From contig URFM01000017.1 in NCBI GenBank assembly GCA_900547035.1, positions 1-58,772 of the forward strand: DNA of 58,772 nucleotides, written 5' to 3'. How positions within the stretch are numbered: position 1 is the stretch's first letter; every line of letters starts with the position of its first letter. The position numbers were made by a program, and so were the translations under genes. Positions 8,772 through 17,649 of the stretch are shown here, one piece after another. The notes under the pieces were generated by a model. It was given only the letters and a program-made list of their open reading frames with translations. It did no database searches and was not told the origin of the DNA. The stretch comes from an uncultured Clostridium sp. GTDB lineage: Bacteria; Bacillota; Clostridia; Lachnospirales; Lachnospiraceae.

Positions 8772-8787
8772 GAAAGGAGATATTGTT

Positions 8788-9057
8788 ATGGCACTAACTA
8801 CTATAACCGCAAGGGTAGATCAGAAAGACAAGGCTGATTTTGACGCTTTCTGCTCCAATGTAGGATTAAATACTTCTACTGCTATCAATCTCTTTGTGAA
8901 AGCGGTTCTGCGTGAAAAACGGATTCCGTTTGAAATCGCCCAGAGTCCGGACCCTTTTTACTCCGAGGCGAACATGGCTTATGTGAAAAAATCCGTTCAG
9001 GAACTGCGTGAAGGAAAGGGAACCGCGCACGAGTTGATTGAGGTGGAGGATGAGTGA
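8788..9057 (+). CDS. relB: RelB/DinJ-family antitoxin
   Basis: An 89-residue antitoxin with an N-terminal ribbon-helix-helix of the RelB/DinJ type (TTITARVDQKDKADFDAF, then NTSTAINLFVKA; about residues 3-45). An acidic C-terminal part is expected to wrap the toxin. Start at ATG 8788 is set by GGAAAGGAGA. Its TGA overlaps the toxin start, as in most such pairs. It should neutralise the YoeB-like RNase encoded next and repress the shared promoter. Confidence 0.9.
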   Translation: MALTTITARVDQKDKADFDAFCSNVGLNTSTAINLFVKAVLREKRIPFEIAQSPDPFYSEANMAYVKKSVQELREGKGTAHELIEVEDE

Positions 9058-9319
9058 AAAAATTTGGTCAGATGATGCTTGGGAAGATTATCTTTACTGG
9101 CAGATACAGGATAAAAAGACAGTCAAACGAATCAACCAGCTGATAAAGGATATTGAGCGTAATGGCTGCATGGAGGGAATTGGAAAACCCGAACCTCTTA
9201 CCGGTGACCTGCAGGGAGAATACAGCCGCCGAATCAATGATAAAGACCGTTTGGTTTACCATATGGAAAATGGCCGTATCTACATCGCTCATTGCAGGGA
9301 GCATTATGGGGATAAATAA
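9050..9319 (+). CDS. yoeB: YoeB/Txe-family toxin (ribosome-dependent mRNA endonuclease)
   Basis: An 89-residue toxin of the YoeB fold: W near the N-terminus (IWSDDAWEDYLYW), IGKPEPLTGDLQGEYSRRI in the centre, and the catalytic C-terminal end HCREHYGDK containing the conserved His and Tyr. YoeB cleaves mRNA in the ribosomal A site. ATG 9050 lies inside the antitoxin gene (overlap 8 bases) after GGTGGAGG. Length and catalytic residues look intact, so the pair is probably active. Confidence 0.9.
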   Translation: MSEKIWSDDAWEDYLYWQIQDKKTVKRINQLIKDIERNGCMEGIGKPEPLTGDLQGEYSRRINDKDRLVYHMENGRIYIAHCREHYGDK

Positions 9320-9330
9320 TTTTTGATACG

Positions 9331-9360
9331 AATCGGCAGTTGCGGCTGCCGATTTTTTTG
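9331..9360 (+). terminator. Rho-independent terminator after the toxin gene
   Basis: AATCGGCAG (9331-9339) pairs with CTGCCGATT (9346-9354) around a 6-base loop and runs into a T tract. It closes the toxin-antitoxin operon. Confidence 0.85.
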
Positions 9361-9411
9361 AGGCCATTTGACTTTGGACTTTGTACTTCACCAAAAGAAT
9401 TTCCGGACCTG

Positions 9412-9440
9412 ATGACAAAGAAACGAAAATTCATTATAAT
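9412..9440 (+). promoter_or_regulatory. Predicted promoter of the DUF3791/DUF3990 module
   Basis: ATGACA (9412-9417), 17-base spacer, perfect TATAAT (9435-9440), 48 bases before the first start codon. Confidence 0.55.
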
Positions 9441-9487
9441 GATGTTGGGGTAAAAAGATGTTTGTTTAGTGGGAGGGTGGCTTAGAA

Positions 9488-9704
9488 ATGAGCGAACAGA
9501 AAAAAGATTGGCTTTACGGTTGCCTGTGTCAGCGAATTTGCCAAACAGCATAACCTTAGCGTTCAGGAAGCGTTTCGCTATCTGTTCAAATTTAAAGGAA
9601 TTGCGTTTATCAAGGAAAATTATGATGTGGAGCATACGCTGGATTTGGGGACGATACTGGAGGATTTAGGGGTGCTGTGCCGGAAAAGTGGAGGTATGCC
9701 ATGA
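9488..9704 (+). pseudogene. DUF3791-family small protein, frameshifted
   Basis: ATG 9488 opens a frame reading MSEQKK and then goes out of phase and stops early. The rest of the family is readable one base later (FTVACVSEFAKQHN, then LSVQEAFRYL, YDVEHTLDLG and ILEDLGVLC), ending at TGA 9702-9704. The two parts join if one base is removed between about 9500 and 9513. A run of six A at 9500-9505 is the likeliest place, since five A gives a smooth KKIGFTVAC. It may be a real mutation, a sequencing error or a slippage site. The end overlaps the next ATG (ATGA). DUF3791 genes commonly precede DUF3990 genes. Confidence 0.7.
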
Positions 9705-9979
9705 GATTATACCATGGAAGCAACATTGTGATTAATAGTATCAATTTGGCAATGTGCAGACCTTATAAAGACTTTGGAAAGGGGTTCTATTTAACGGATA
9801 TTGAAGAACAGGCGGAGAAAATGGCCGTAAGAGTATCAAAAATTTATGGCGGTGCTCCTGTTGTAAATACCTTTGAGATAGATGATAATTTTAGAGAACG
9901 CTCTGACATACAAGAAAACATCTTCGCAGTATTCATTCCATACGGAACAGAGCATCATGCTTTTAAGAAAGGTGGCTGA
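9701..9979 (+). CDS. DUF3990-family protein, C-terminally shortened
   Basis: A 92-residue product starting at ATG 9701 with the DUF3990 signature LYHGSN, then KDFGKGFYLTDIEEQAE (about residues 3-40) and VNTFEIDD. The fold is related by motif to ADP-ribosyltransferase-like toxins, but activity is not established. Family members known to me are about 150-170 residues. Here the part after residue 70 (AVFIPYGTEHHAF) does not look like the family and the frame stops early, so the gene appears truncated. It is translationally coupled to the broken DUF3791 gene. Confidence 0.65.
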   Translation: MRLYHGSNIVINSINLAMCRPYKDFGKGFYLTDIEEQAEKMAVRVSKIYGGAPVVNTFEIDDNFRERSDIQENIFAVFIPYGTEHHAFKKGG

Positions 9980-9984
9980 TTAAA

Positions 9985-10215
9985 TTGTGTAAGCAGGAGC
10001 AGTTGATTGAATATATGATACAGGATATTGTTGACATGTTCGCAACAGACCAGAATATAGAGTATGATGAGGCGATGAATAAATTTTATAATTCAAAGGT
10101 TTTTGAGAAATTGCAGGACATAGAAACAGGGCTGTATTTAGAAAGTCCGGAATATGTCTATGACCTTTTTAAGGATGAGATGAATTTCGGGCGTATTATC
10201 CAGGCAGAGATATAG
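9985..10215 (+). CDS. Small acidic protein of the DUF3791/DUF3990 module
   Basis: A 76-residue, acidic, helical protein with motifs IEYMIQDIVDMF, DEAMNKFYNSKVFEKL and TGLYLESPEYVYDLFKDE. It starts at TTG 9985, five bases after the DUF3990 stop and after GGTGG. The layout suggests it is the third member of the same module, possibly an immunity or antitoxin-like partner; that role is inference. AT-rich compared with its neighbours, as are the two genes before it. Confidence 0.62.
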   Translation: MCKQEQLIEYMIQDIVDMFATDQNIEYDEAMNKFYNSKVFEKLQDIETGLYLESPEYVYDLFKDEMNFGRIIQAEI

Positions 10216-10222
10216 TATTTAC

Positions 10223-10329
10223 GGTAACAGTTCAGGACGGCGGGAAAACAGGGGCAAAAACAGGCGTAAAGCTTGCTTATAAGCAAGTTTTTGCCCCTGT
10301 TTTCACATCGGATGTCCTGAATTGTTACC
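10223..10329. repeat. 107-bp nested palindrome (REP/MITE-like)
   Basis: Three nested inverted repeats share one centre. The outer arms are 10223-10238 and 10314-10329 (GGTAACAGTTCAGGAC against its complement, one G-T wobble). The middle arms are 10245-10261 and 10287-10303 (perfect 17 bases). The core is 10272-10287, the perfect 16-base palindrome CTTGCTTATAAGCAAG. It codes for nothing. It may be a dispersed palindromic repeat, and it could also stop transcription before addB. Confidence 0.85.
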
Positions 10330-10365
10330 AGGAATTTACATTAAGCACGACAGGAGAGAGAACAC

Positions 10366-13300
10366 ATGGCGCTGCAGTTTGTACTTGGAAAAGCAGGAGC
10401 GGGCAAGACCCGCTATCTTTATGAGGAGGTAATCCGCCGCTCCATAGAGGAGCCGGATTTCAGCTATCTGGTCATTGTGCCGGAGCAGTTTACCATGCAG
10501 GCCCAGAGGGAGATGATCCGGCTCCATCCCAACCACGGCATGATGAACATCGACGTGGTCAGCTTCAAGCGCCTGGCCTACCGGGTGTTTGACGAGCTGA
10601 ACGTGCGTCTCCCGGCGGTGCTGGACGATATGGGAAAGTCCATGGTGCTGCGCCGGGTGATGGGACCCTGCAAAAAGAGTCTGGGTCTTTACGGCGGGCA
10701 CCTGGGACAGCCCGGATTTATCAACCAGATGAAATCCCAGCTGTCGGAGCTGTACCAGTACGGCGTGGGGCCGGAGGACTTAAAAGAGCTGGGGGAGCAG
10801 ACGGACAATGCCCTTCTGGCCCAGAAGCTGAAGGATTTGGAAATCATTTTCCGGCAGTTTCAGGAGTACATCCGGGACCATTATATCACAGCGGAGGAAA
10901 TCCTGGACATTCTCTGCAGAGAGCTGCCAAAATCGGAGCGGATACGACGCAGCGTTATTTTCCTGGACGGCTACACCGGGTTTACGCCGGTGCAGTACCG
11001 TCTGATTCGGCTGTTTTTAACCTGTGCCAGGGATGTGGTCTGCGCAGTGACCGTGGACCCGGCGGCGGACCCCTACCGGGAGAGCGGGATTCAGAACTTG
11101 TTTTACATGAGCAAGCATACCGTCTGCCGCATCCGGGAAATGGCGGAAGAGGAAAAGGTTTCCAAAAAGAAGGACGTTATCATTCATCCCAGTCCTGGGC
11201 CCAGGTTTTTGGAGAGCCCTTCCCTGGATTTTCTGGAAGCCAATCTTTACCGCTATGGCAGAAGAACGTGGCAGGGACAGCCGGGGGAAGTGGAAATTTT
11301 CTGCGGAAAGGACCCGGACCAGGAGATGGAATGGGTTCTCGGGGCCATAGAGGATTTGGTGCGCCATCAGGGCATGCGCTATCGGGACATAGCCATTGTG
11401 ACCGGGGATTTGGCCTCCTACGGCCGGATTGCGGCCAGACAGCTGGAGCAGGCGGGGATTCCCTACTTCATGGACCAGAAAAAGAGCATCCTGGAAAATC
11501 CTATGGTGGAGCTGATTCGGGCAGCGGTGGAGCTGGCCTGGGATTTTTCCTACGAAAATGTATTCCGGTATCTGAAAACCGGCCTGGTTTACGACCGGGA
11601 GCCCGTGCCGGAAGGGGGCTATGGGCGTATCCGGGCCGCGGAAGAGGTCTGGAGGATGGAAAATTACGTCCGGGCCCTGGGAATCAATGGCTGGAAACGG
11701 TGGAATGAAACCTGGGAACGGACCTTTTACGGAGCGGAAAATCTGAATCTGGAGGAGCTGAACCGTTTCCGGATGTGGGTATTGAAACCTCTGGCGCCCC
11801 TGCGGGAAGTCATGTCCGCCCCGGAGGCTGACATCGCCTCCATGACCCAGGGACTAAAAACCTATCTGGAGGAAATGAAGCTGCGGGAAAAGCTGGAGGA
11901 ATACCAGTCCTATTTTTCGGAACGGGCTCAGTTCGGGGACGAAAACCTTTCCAGGGAGTACGGCCAGGTTTACGAGCTGGTGCTGGAGCTGTTGGAGCGG
12001 CTCACCGGCCTTTTGGGGGAGGAGAAGGTGGACCGGAAAACCTACGGCCAGATTCTGGATGCGGGCTTTGAGGAGATTCAGGTGGGAACTATCCCGGCCA
12101 CCATCGACCAGGTGACGGTGGGAGACATTACCCGGAGCCGTCTGGACGGGGTGAAAGCCCTGTTCTTCGTGGGGGTCAACGACCAGATTGTCCCTCAGCG
12201 GAAGAATGGAGGAAGCCTTTTAACAGACCGGGACCGGGAGTTTTTCCGCCTCCACCGCATGGAGCTGGCGCCCACGGCCCGGGAGGAGAGCTGCATGCAG
12301 AAATTTTACCTGTACCTGATGCTGACCAAGCCCTCCCGCCGCCTCTATCTCTCCTATGGCGCCGCTGGGGCCGATGGAAAGGCCATGCGGCCCTCCGTCC
12401 TCATCGGGGAGGTGCGGAAGCTTTTTCCGGATTTGAAGCTTCTGTCCGGCCAGGAGGAGAATGGGACCGTCTATACCCTCCAGGACGGCAAACATATGCT
12501 GATTCAGGGGCTGGGGCGTTACCGGGACAGCAGGGAGAAGGAGGAAGAATGGAAAGGGGAGCCGGATTTTCTGGAGCTGTGCCGGTTCTTTCTGGACCAC
12601 AGTGAAGAGCGGGAAAGCCTGAAACGGCTGGTGGAGGGCGCATTTTACTCCTATCAGGAAAAAGGCATTGGAAAGGCCGCCGCAAAGGCCCTCTACGGCC
12701 CCATCCTTCAGGGAAGCGTGACCCGGATGGAGCAGTACGCCTCCTGCGCCTATGCCCATTTCCTGCGCTACGGGCTGGAACTTCTGGAGCGTCAGGAGTA
12801 CCGTCTGGAGGCGGTGGACGTGGGAAATCTCTTCCATCAGTCCATCGATTTGTGTTTCCGGAAGGTGAAGGAGGAAGAACGGGACTGGAGGACCCTCAGC
12901 GATGAGGAGCGGGATGACCTGGCAAAGTCCTGCGTCCGCCAGGTGGTGGATCAGTACGGCAATACCATTCTCATGAGCAGCGCCCGCTATGCCTATCTGG
13001 CCAGGCGGGTGGAGCAGATGACGGAGCGGACCATCTGGGCTTTGGGCGAGCAGGTAAAGAGGGGGGATTTCACCCCCGTGGGCTTTGAGGTGTCCTTCTC
13101 CGCCTCGGACAATCTGAGGGCCATGCGGATTCCACTGGGAAAGGGGGAGGAGCTGCGGCTGAGAGGGCGCATCGACCGCCTGGATTTATGCCGGGAGGAT
13201 AAAAAGCTCTATGTGAAAATCATCGACTATAAATCCGGCGGCACCCATTTTGACCTGTCCGCCCTCTACTATGGCCTCCAGCTGCAGCTGGTGGTCTACA

Positions 13301-13869
13301 TGGATGCGGCCCAGGAGCTGCTGGAGCGGCAGAACCCTGGAGACGAGGTGATTCCGGCAGGCATTTTTTACTACAATATCCAGGACCCGGTGATTGAGAA
13401 AAAAGGCCCCATGACAAACGAGGAGATTCAGCAGGAAATTTTAAGGCAGCTTCGGATGAACGGACTGGTGAACCGGAATCTGGAGGTGATCCGCCACCTG
13501 GACCGGGACATTGAAACCCAGTCCGATGTGATTCCCGTTGCCCTGAAAGCGGGCATCATCCAGGAGAGCCGTTCCAGTGTTACCGATGCCAAAGGCTTTG
13601 AGGGACTGAAAACCTATGTCATCCGCAGGCTCAGACAGGCGGGCAGGGAAATCCTGGAAGGACAGACGGATTTGGCCCCCTACAAGGAGACGGGGCGGAC
13701 CGCCTGCGACTATTGCCCCTACCATGCGGTCTGCGGCTTTGACACCAAGACCGCCGGCTACGGCTACCGGCGGCTGAAAGCATTAAAGCCCCAGGAAATC
13801 TGGGAAGAAATACTCCGGGAGGAACCCGGCAGGACGGAGGAAGAACATGGCAGTAAAATGGACGGATGA
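10366..13869 (+). CDS. addB: ATP-dependent helicase/nuclease subunit B (AddB/RexB)
   Basis: Subunit of the AddAB double-strand-break resection complex that replaces RecBCD in Firmicutes. The 1167-residue length is typical. Walker A GKAGAGKT is at residues 8-15, and the degenerate helicase domain follows. A RecB-type nuclease motif is seen late (VKIIDYKSGG, near residue 950), and cysteines for a 4Fe-4S cluster are at CAYAHF (about 795) and CDYCPYHAVC (about 1117-1126). It precedes addA and overlaps it by 23 bases, as in most relatives. GACAGGAGAG precedes the ATG. Confidence 0.96.
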   Translation: MALQFVLGKAGAGKTRYLYEEVIRRSIEEPDFSYLVIVPEQFTMQAQREMIRLHPNHGMMNIDVVSFKRLAYRVFDELNVRLPAVLDDMGKSMVLRRVMGPCKKSLGLYGGHLGQPGFINQMKSQLSELYQYGVGPEDLKELGEQTDNALLAQKLKDLEIIFRQFQEYIRDHYITAEEILDILCRELPKSERIRRSVIFLDGYTGFTPVQYRLIRLFLTCARDVVCAVTVDPAADPYRESGIQNLFYMSKHTVCRIREMAEEEKVSKKKDVIIHPSPGPRFLESPSLDFLEANLYRYGRRTWQGQPGEVEIFCGKDPDQEMEWVLGAIEDLVRHQGMRYRDIAIVTGDLASYGRIAARQLEQAGIPYFMDQKKSILENPMVELIRAAVELAWDFSYENVFRYLKTGLVYDREPVPEGGYGRIRAAEEVWRMENYVRALGINGWKRWNETWERTFYGAENLNLEELNRFRMWVLKPLAPLREVMSAPEADIASMTQGLKTYLEEMKLREKLEEYQSYFSERAQFGDENLSREYGQVYELVLELLERLTGLLGEEKVDRKTYGQILDAGFEEIQVGTIPATIDQVTVGDITRSRLDGVKALFFVGVNDQIVPQRKNGGSLLTDRDREFFRLHRMELAPTAREESCMQKFYLYLMLTKPSRRLYLSYGAAGADGKAMRPSVLIGEVRKLFPDLKLLSGQEENGTVYTLQDGKHMLIQGLGRYRDSREKEEEWKGEPDFLELCRFFLDHSEERESLKRLVEGAFYSYQEKGIGKAAAKALYGPILQGSVTRMEQYASCAYAHFLRYGLELLERQEYRLEAVDVGNLFHQSIDLCFRKVKEEERDWRTLSDEERDDLAKSCVRQVVDQYGNTILMSSARYAYLARRVEQMTERTIWALGEQVKRGDFTPVGFEVSFSASDNLRAMRIPLGKGEELRLRGRIDRLDLCREDKKLYVKIIDYKSGGTHFDLSALYYGLQLQLVVYMDAAQELLERQNPGDEVIPAGIFYYNIQDPVIEKKGPMTNEEIQQEILRQLRMNGLVNRNLEVIRHLDRDIETQSDVIPVALKAGIIQESRSSVTDAKGFEGLKTYVIRRLRQAGREILEGQTDLAPYKETGRTACDYCPYHAVCGFDTKTAGYGYRRLKALKPQEIWEEILREEPGRTEEEHGSKMDG

Positions 13870-16800
13870 CCAGCAGAGGGTCATTGACAGCAGAGGAGGA
13901 AATCTCCTGGTTTCCGCCGCCGCCGGCTCCGGAAAGACGGCGGTGCTGGTGGAGCGGATTATCCGGATGATCAGTCAGGGGGAACATCCTTTGAGCATCG
14001 ACCAGCTTCTGGTGATGACCTTTACCAACGCGGCGGCGGCCGAGATGCGGGAGCGAATCGGGGCCGCCATTGACCGGAAGCTGGCAGAGGAGCCGGAGAA
14101 TGAGCATCTGTGGCTTCAGGCGGCCCTGGTTCCCCAGGCCCAGATTACCACCATCGACAGCTTCTGCCTGAACCTGATTCGGAACCATTATCATGGACTG
14201 GACATTGACCCCGGTTTCCGGATTGGGGATGAAGGAGAGCTGTCCCTTCTGCGGGCGGATGTGATGGAGGAGATGCTGGAGGACCAGTACCAGAAGGGAG
14301 AGCAGTCCTTTCTGGATTTTGTGGAGCAGTTCGGCAGGGGAAAGTCCGACGGGCGGATTGAGGAGCTGACCCTCCAGGCCTGGAATTTTGCCCAGAGCCA
14401 TCCCTGGCCTATGGAGTGGGTGGCGGAGTGCAGAGCAGAGTTTTTGCAGGAAGATTTGGAGCAGATGGAGGGCGCTCCCTGGTTTCGCTTCCTTTTCTAC
14501 GACCTGGGGCTTCAGATGGAGGAACTGACGGAGCAGATGGAGGAGGCCCTTGAGGTCTGCCGGGAGGAAAACGGACCCCTGGCCTACGAGCCAATGATTC
14601 AAAACGATTGCCGGAATCTCCGCCAGGTAAAGGAGGCGGCTGCGGCAGGGGATTACGGCCAGGTTTTTGAAAGCCTCTCATCTATCACTTTTGACCGGCT
14701 GGCCTCCATCCGCAGCAAGGAGGTGGACCCGGAGAAAAAGGCCTTCGTGTCCGCCTGCCGGGACCGGGCCAAGAAGGCGGCGGCCAAATGCCGGGACCTT
14801 TACGCCGCCCAGCCTCCGGAGGAGATGGCCCGGACGGTAAAGGAAAGCGGCCGGGGACTTCTGGCCCTTTTGGACCTGGTGGAAGAATTTGACCGCTGGT
14901 ATACCGAAAAAAAGCGGGACCGGAACGTGGTGGATTTTAATGACCTGGAGCATATGGCGCTGGAGATTTTGTGGGAGGAGGGGACGGAATCCGATTCCGA
15001 CTCCTTCGGCGGCTCTGCGGACCACTCTGCCGGCGGCTCTGCCCGCCGCCCTTCCGCAGTGGCAGAGGAACTTTCACGCCAGTACGAGGAGATTCTGGTA
15101 GACGAGTACCAGGACAGCAACAGCGTTCAGGAGATGCTGATTAAGGCCGTTTCACGGGAACGTCATGGCCATCCCAATGTATTTATGGTGGGGGATGTGA
15201 AGCAGAGCATCTACCGCTTCCGTCTGGCAAGGCCGGAGCTGTTTCTGGAGAAATACGAAACCTACGGCAGCAGCAGCCCCTACCGGAAAATCGAGCTTCA
15301 CCAAAATTTCCGCAGCCGGGATACGGTCCTGGACAGCGTCAACCAGGTGTTTTTCAAGATCATGACCAAATCCCTGGGCGGAATCCGTTATACCCAGGAG
15401 GCCGCCCTTCATCCTGGAGCTGTGTTCGCGCCCCAGGAGGGAGCGGGGACCCCCACGGAGCTTCTTATGGCAGACACGGGAAACGAGGCCTTAAAGGCCC
15501 TGGACGAGGAGGCCATGGATTACACGGCCAAGGAGCTGGAGGCCAGGATGATTGCCGGACGGATTCGGCAACTGACGGACGAAAAACAGGGACTGATGGT
15601 CTGGGACAAGGAGGAAAATGCCTACCGCAGGGCCCGTTTTTCCGATATTGTGATTCTGCTGAGGAGCCTGAGCGGCTGGTCGGAAATCTTTGTAAACGTG
15701 CTGATGAACGAGGGAATCCCCGCCTACGCCCAGACCAAAACCGGGTATTTCAACACGGTGGAGGTGGAGACCATTTTAAGCCTGCTGGCTGTGATTGACA
15801 ACCCCATCCAGGATATTCCCCTGGCGGCGGTGATGAAGTCCCCCATAACGGGCATGACCGACGAGGAGATGGCCTGGCTGGCGGCAGCGGGGAAGAAGCA
15901 GGCGGCAAATTTCGGGGACCGAGGAATTTACGGGGCTTGGAGAATGTGGCTCCAGGGAGAAGGCCGGGACCTGGTGCCTGCTCACATCCGCCCGTCCATG
16001 GACGAGAAGCTTGAAAAACTCTGGGAGCTTCTTTCAGAACTTCGGCGGGAGGCGGAATATCTGCCGGTCCACCAGCTGATGGAGCAGGTTTACGACCGCA
16101 GCGGCTATTATGACTATGTATCCGCCATGTCCGGAGGGGAGACCAGGAGGGCCAACCTGGATATGCTGGTGGAGAAGGCGGCGGCCTACGAGGCTACCAG
16201 CTACAAGGGGCTGTTCCATTTTATCCGGTACATCGAGAAGCTGAAGCGGTACAACACGGACTTCGGTGAGGCCAGCTCGGTGGACGAGCAGGCGGATACG
16301 GTGCGGATTATGAGTATCCACAAGAGTAAGGGCCTGGAATTTCCCATTGTATTTCTGGCGGGGATGGGAAAACGCTTCAACAAGCAGGACGCCTACGCCC
16401 CCATTCTCATGGACACGGATTTGGGCCTGGGGGCGGACTGGATGGATTTGGAGCGCCGTCTGCGGATGCCTACTCTAAAAAAACAGGCCATCCGCCGGAG
16501 GATGGAGCTGGAGGCCATGGGTGAGGAACTGCGGGTTCTCTATGTGGCTATGACCAGGGCTAAAGAGAAGCTGATTCTCACTGCCGCCGACCGCTCCCTG
16601 GCTTCCAAACTGGAAAAATGGGAGAACATTCCCTTCAATCAGGGCCAGGTGCCCTACACCATTCTCTCTACCGCCGGTTCCTTCCTGGACTGGATTTTGA
16701 TGAGCCTTCCCTGCGCCGGGATCGAGGCCAGGGAAATCCCCATTTCCAGTCTGGTGAGCCATGAGGTCCGCCGCCAGGCGGTGCGCCGCAGCGCCAGGGA

Positions 16801-17599
16801 GGATTTGCTGAATCTGGACCTGGAGCAAACCTACAGTCAGGAGACAAAAGAGGCCCTGGAGCGGGAGCTGGGCTACGTTTATCCATATGAGGGAGACACG
16901 AAGCTGTATGCTATGCTGTCCGTATCGGAGCTGAAAAAACAGGGGCAGATTGGCCAGGAGGAAGAAGAGATCGGGAGAGCCCGGTGGAATATGCATGAGG
17001 AGGAAAGTCCGAAAGAGGAGAAGAGCCAGGAGGAACAAGGCCCGGCAGTCCGCCCTGCCTTTGCTCCGGGGGGCGCGGTTCGGGGAACCGCTTATCACCG
17101 GGCGCTGGAGCTGCTTCCCTTTGAGCGGGCTGCGGGGGCTTCCGGACCAGGAGGGCTAAAAGAGATTTTGGACGAAATGACGGCCGGCGGCCTTCTCTCC
17201 CAGGAGGAGCGGAAGCTGGTGTATCCAGCCAATCTGTGGCGGCTGGTGAAAAGCCCCCTTGGAGAGCGATTGGCCCGGGCAGAGGCAGAGGGAAGACTTC
17301 ACCGGGAACAGCAGTTTATGATTGGAATTCCCGCCAGCCGCCTGAGAAGAGGAAACTCGGAGGAGCTGGTATTGATTCAAGGCGTCATCGACGCCTATCT
17401 GGAAGAGAAGGACGGTTTGGTGCTCATCGACTACAAGACGGACCGGATTCCGGAGGGTGAGGATGCGGGAGAATTTCTCCTGAAACGCTACCGCTTCCAG
17501 GTGGACTGCTACCGGATGGCCCTGGAGCAGGTGACGGGGAAGAAGGTGAAGGAGGCGCTGATTTATTCGGTGGAGAGGCAGGAGGAGATTTTGTGTTGA
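13847..17599 (+). CDS. addA: ATP-dependent helicase/nuclease subunit A (AddA)
   Basis: UvrD-type 3'-5' helicase plus nuclease subunit of AddAB, 1250 residues. Walker A AAAGSGKT is at about 24-31, followed by MTFTNAAAAEM, the DEYQDSN Walker B box (about 424), KQSIYRFR, and late helicase motifs IHKSKGLEFP (about 824) and LYVAMTRAKEKL. The C-terminal RecB nuclease domain has GTAYHRALELL and the catalytic LIDYKTD (about 1192). A Ser/Gly/Ala-rich, Asp-containing insert lies just before the Walker B box (about residues 383-408). The start lies inside addB, so the two subunits are coupled. Confidence 0.96.
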   Translation: MAVKWTDDQQRVIDSRGGNLLVSAAAGSGKTAVLVERIIRMISQGEHPLSIDQLLVMTFTNAAAAEMRERIGAAIDRKLAEEPENEHLWLQAALVPQAQITTIDSFCLNLIRNHYHGLDIDPGFRIGDEGELSLLRADVMEEMLEDQYQKGEQSFLDFVEQFGRGKSDGRIEELTLQAWNFAQSHPWPMEWVAECRAEFLQEDLEQMEGAPWFRFLFYDLGLQMEELTEQMEEALEVCREENGPLAYEPMIQNDCRNLRQVKEAAAAGDYGQVFESLSSITFDRLASIRSKEVDPEKKAFVSACRDRAKKAAAKCRDLYAAQPPEEMARTVKESGRGLLALLDLVEEFDRWYTEKKRDRNVVDFNDLEHMALEILWEEGTESDSDSFGGSADHSAGGSARRPSAVAEELSRQYEEILVDEYQDSNSVQEMLIKAVSRERHGHPNVFMVGDVKQSIYRFRLARPELFLEKYETYGSSSPYRKIELHQNFRSRDTVLDSVNQVFFKIMTKSLGGIRYTQEAALHPGAVFAPQEGAGTPTELLMADTGNEALKALDEEAMDYTAKELEARMIAGRIRQLTDEKQGLMVWDKEENAYRRARFSDIVILLRSLSGWSEIFVNVLMNEGIPAYAQTKTGYFNTVEVETILSLLAVIDNPIQDIPLAAVMKSPITGMTDEEMAWLAAAGKKQAANFGDRGIYGAWRMWLQGEGRDLVPAHIRPSMDEKLEKLWELLSELRREAEYLPVHQLMEQVYDRSGYYDYVSAMSGGETRRANLDMLVEKAAAYEATSYKGLFHFIRYIEKLKRYNTDFGEASSVDEQADTVRIMSIHKSKGLEFPIVFLAGMGKRFNKQDAYAPILMDTDLGLGADWMDLERRLRMPTLKKQAIRRRMELEAMGEELRVLYVAMTRAKEKLILTAADRSLASKLEKWENIPFNQGQVPYTILSTAGSFLDWILMSLPCAGIEAREIPISSLVSHEVRRQAVRRSAREDLLNLDLEQTYSQETKEALERELGYVYPYEGDTKLYAMLSVSELKKQGQIGQEEEEIGRARWNMHEEESPKEEKSQEEQGPAVRPAFAPGGAVRGTAYHRALELLPFERAAGASGPGGLKEILDEMTAGGLLSQEERKLVYPANLWRLVKSPLGERLARAEAEGRLHREQQFMIGIPASRLRRGNSEELVLIQGVIDAYLEEKDGLVLIDYKTDRIPEGEDAGEFLLKRYRFQVDCYRMALEQVTGKKVKEALIYSVERQEEILC

Positions 17600-17649
17600 C
17601 TGGTTCTATATTATAAGGGCTGATATTCAGTCTGAGAAGGGAGTTTTTT

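Noticed and set aside
9499..9513. Programmed -1 frameshift at the A6G tract of the DUF3791 gene
   Set aside because: The needed shift is +1 and the heptamer is out of phase with the reading frame; loss of one A by mutation, error or polymerase slippage fits better.
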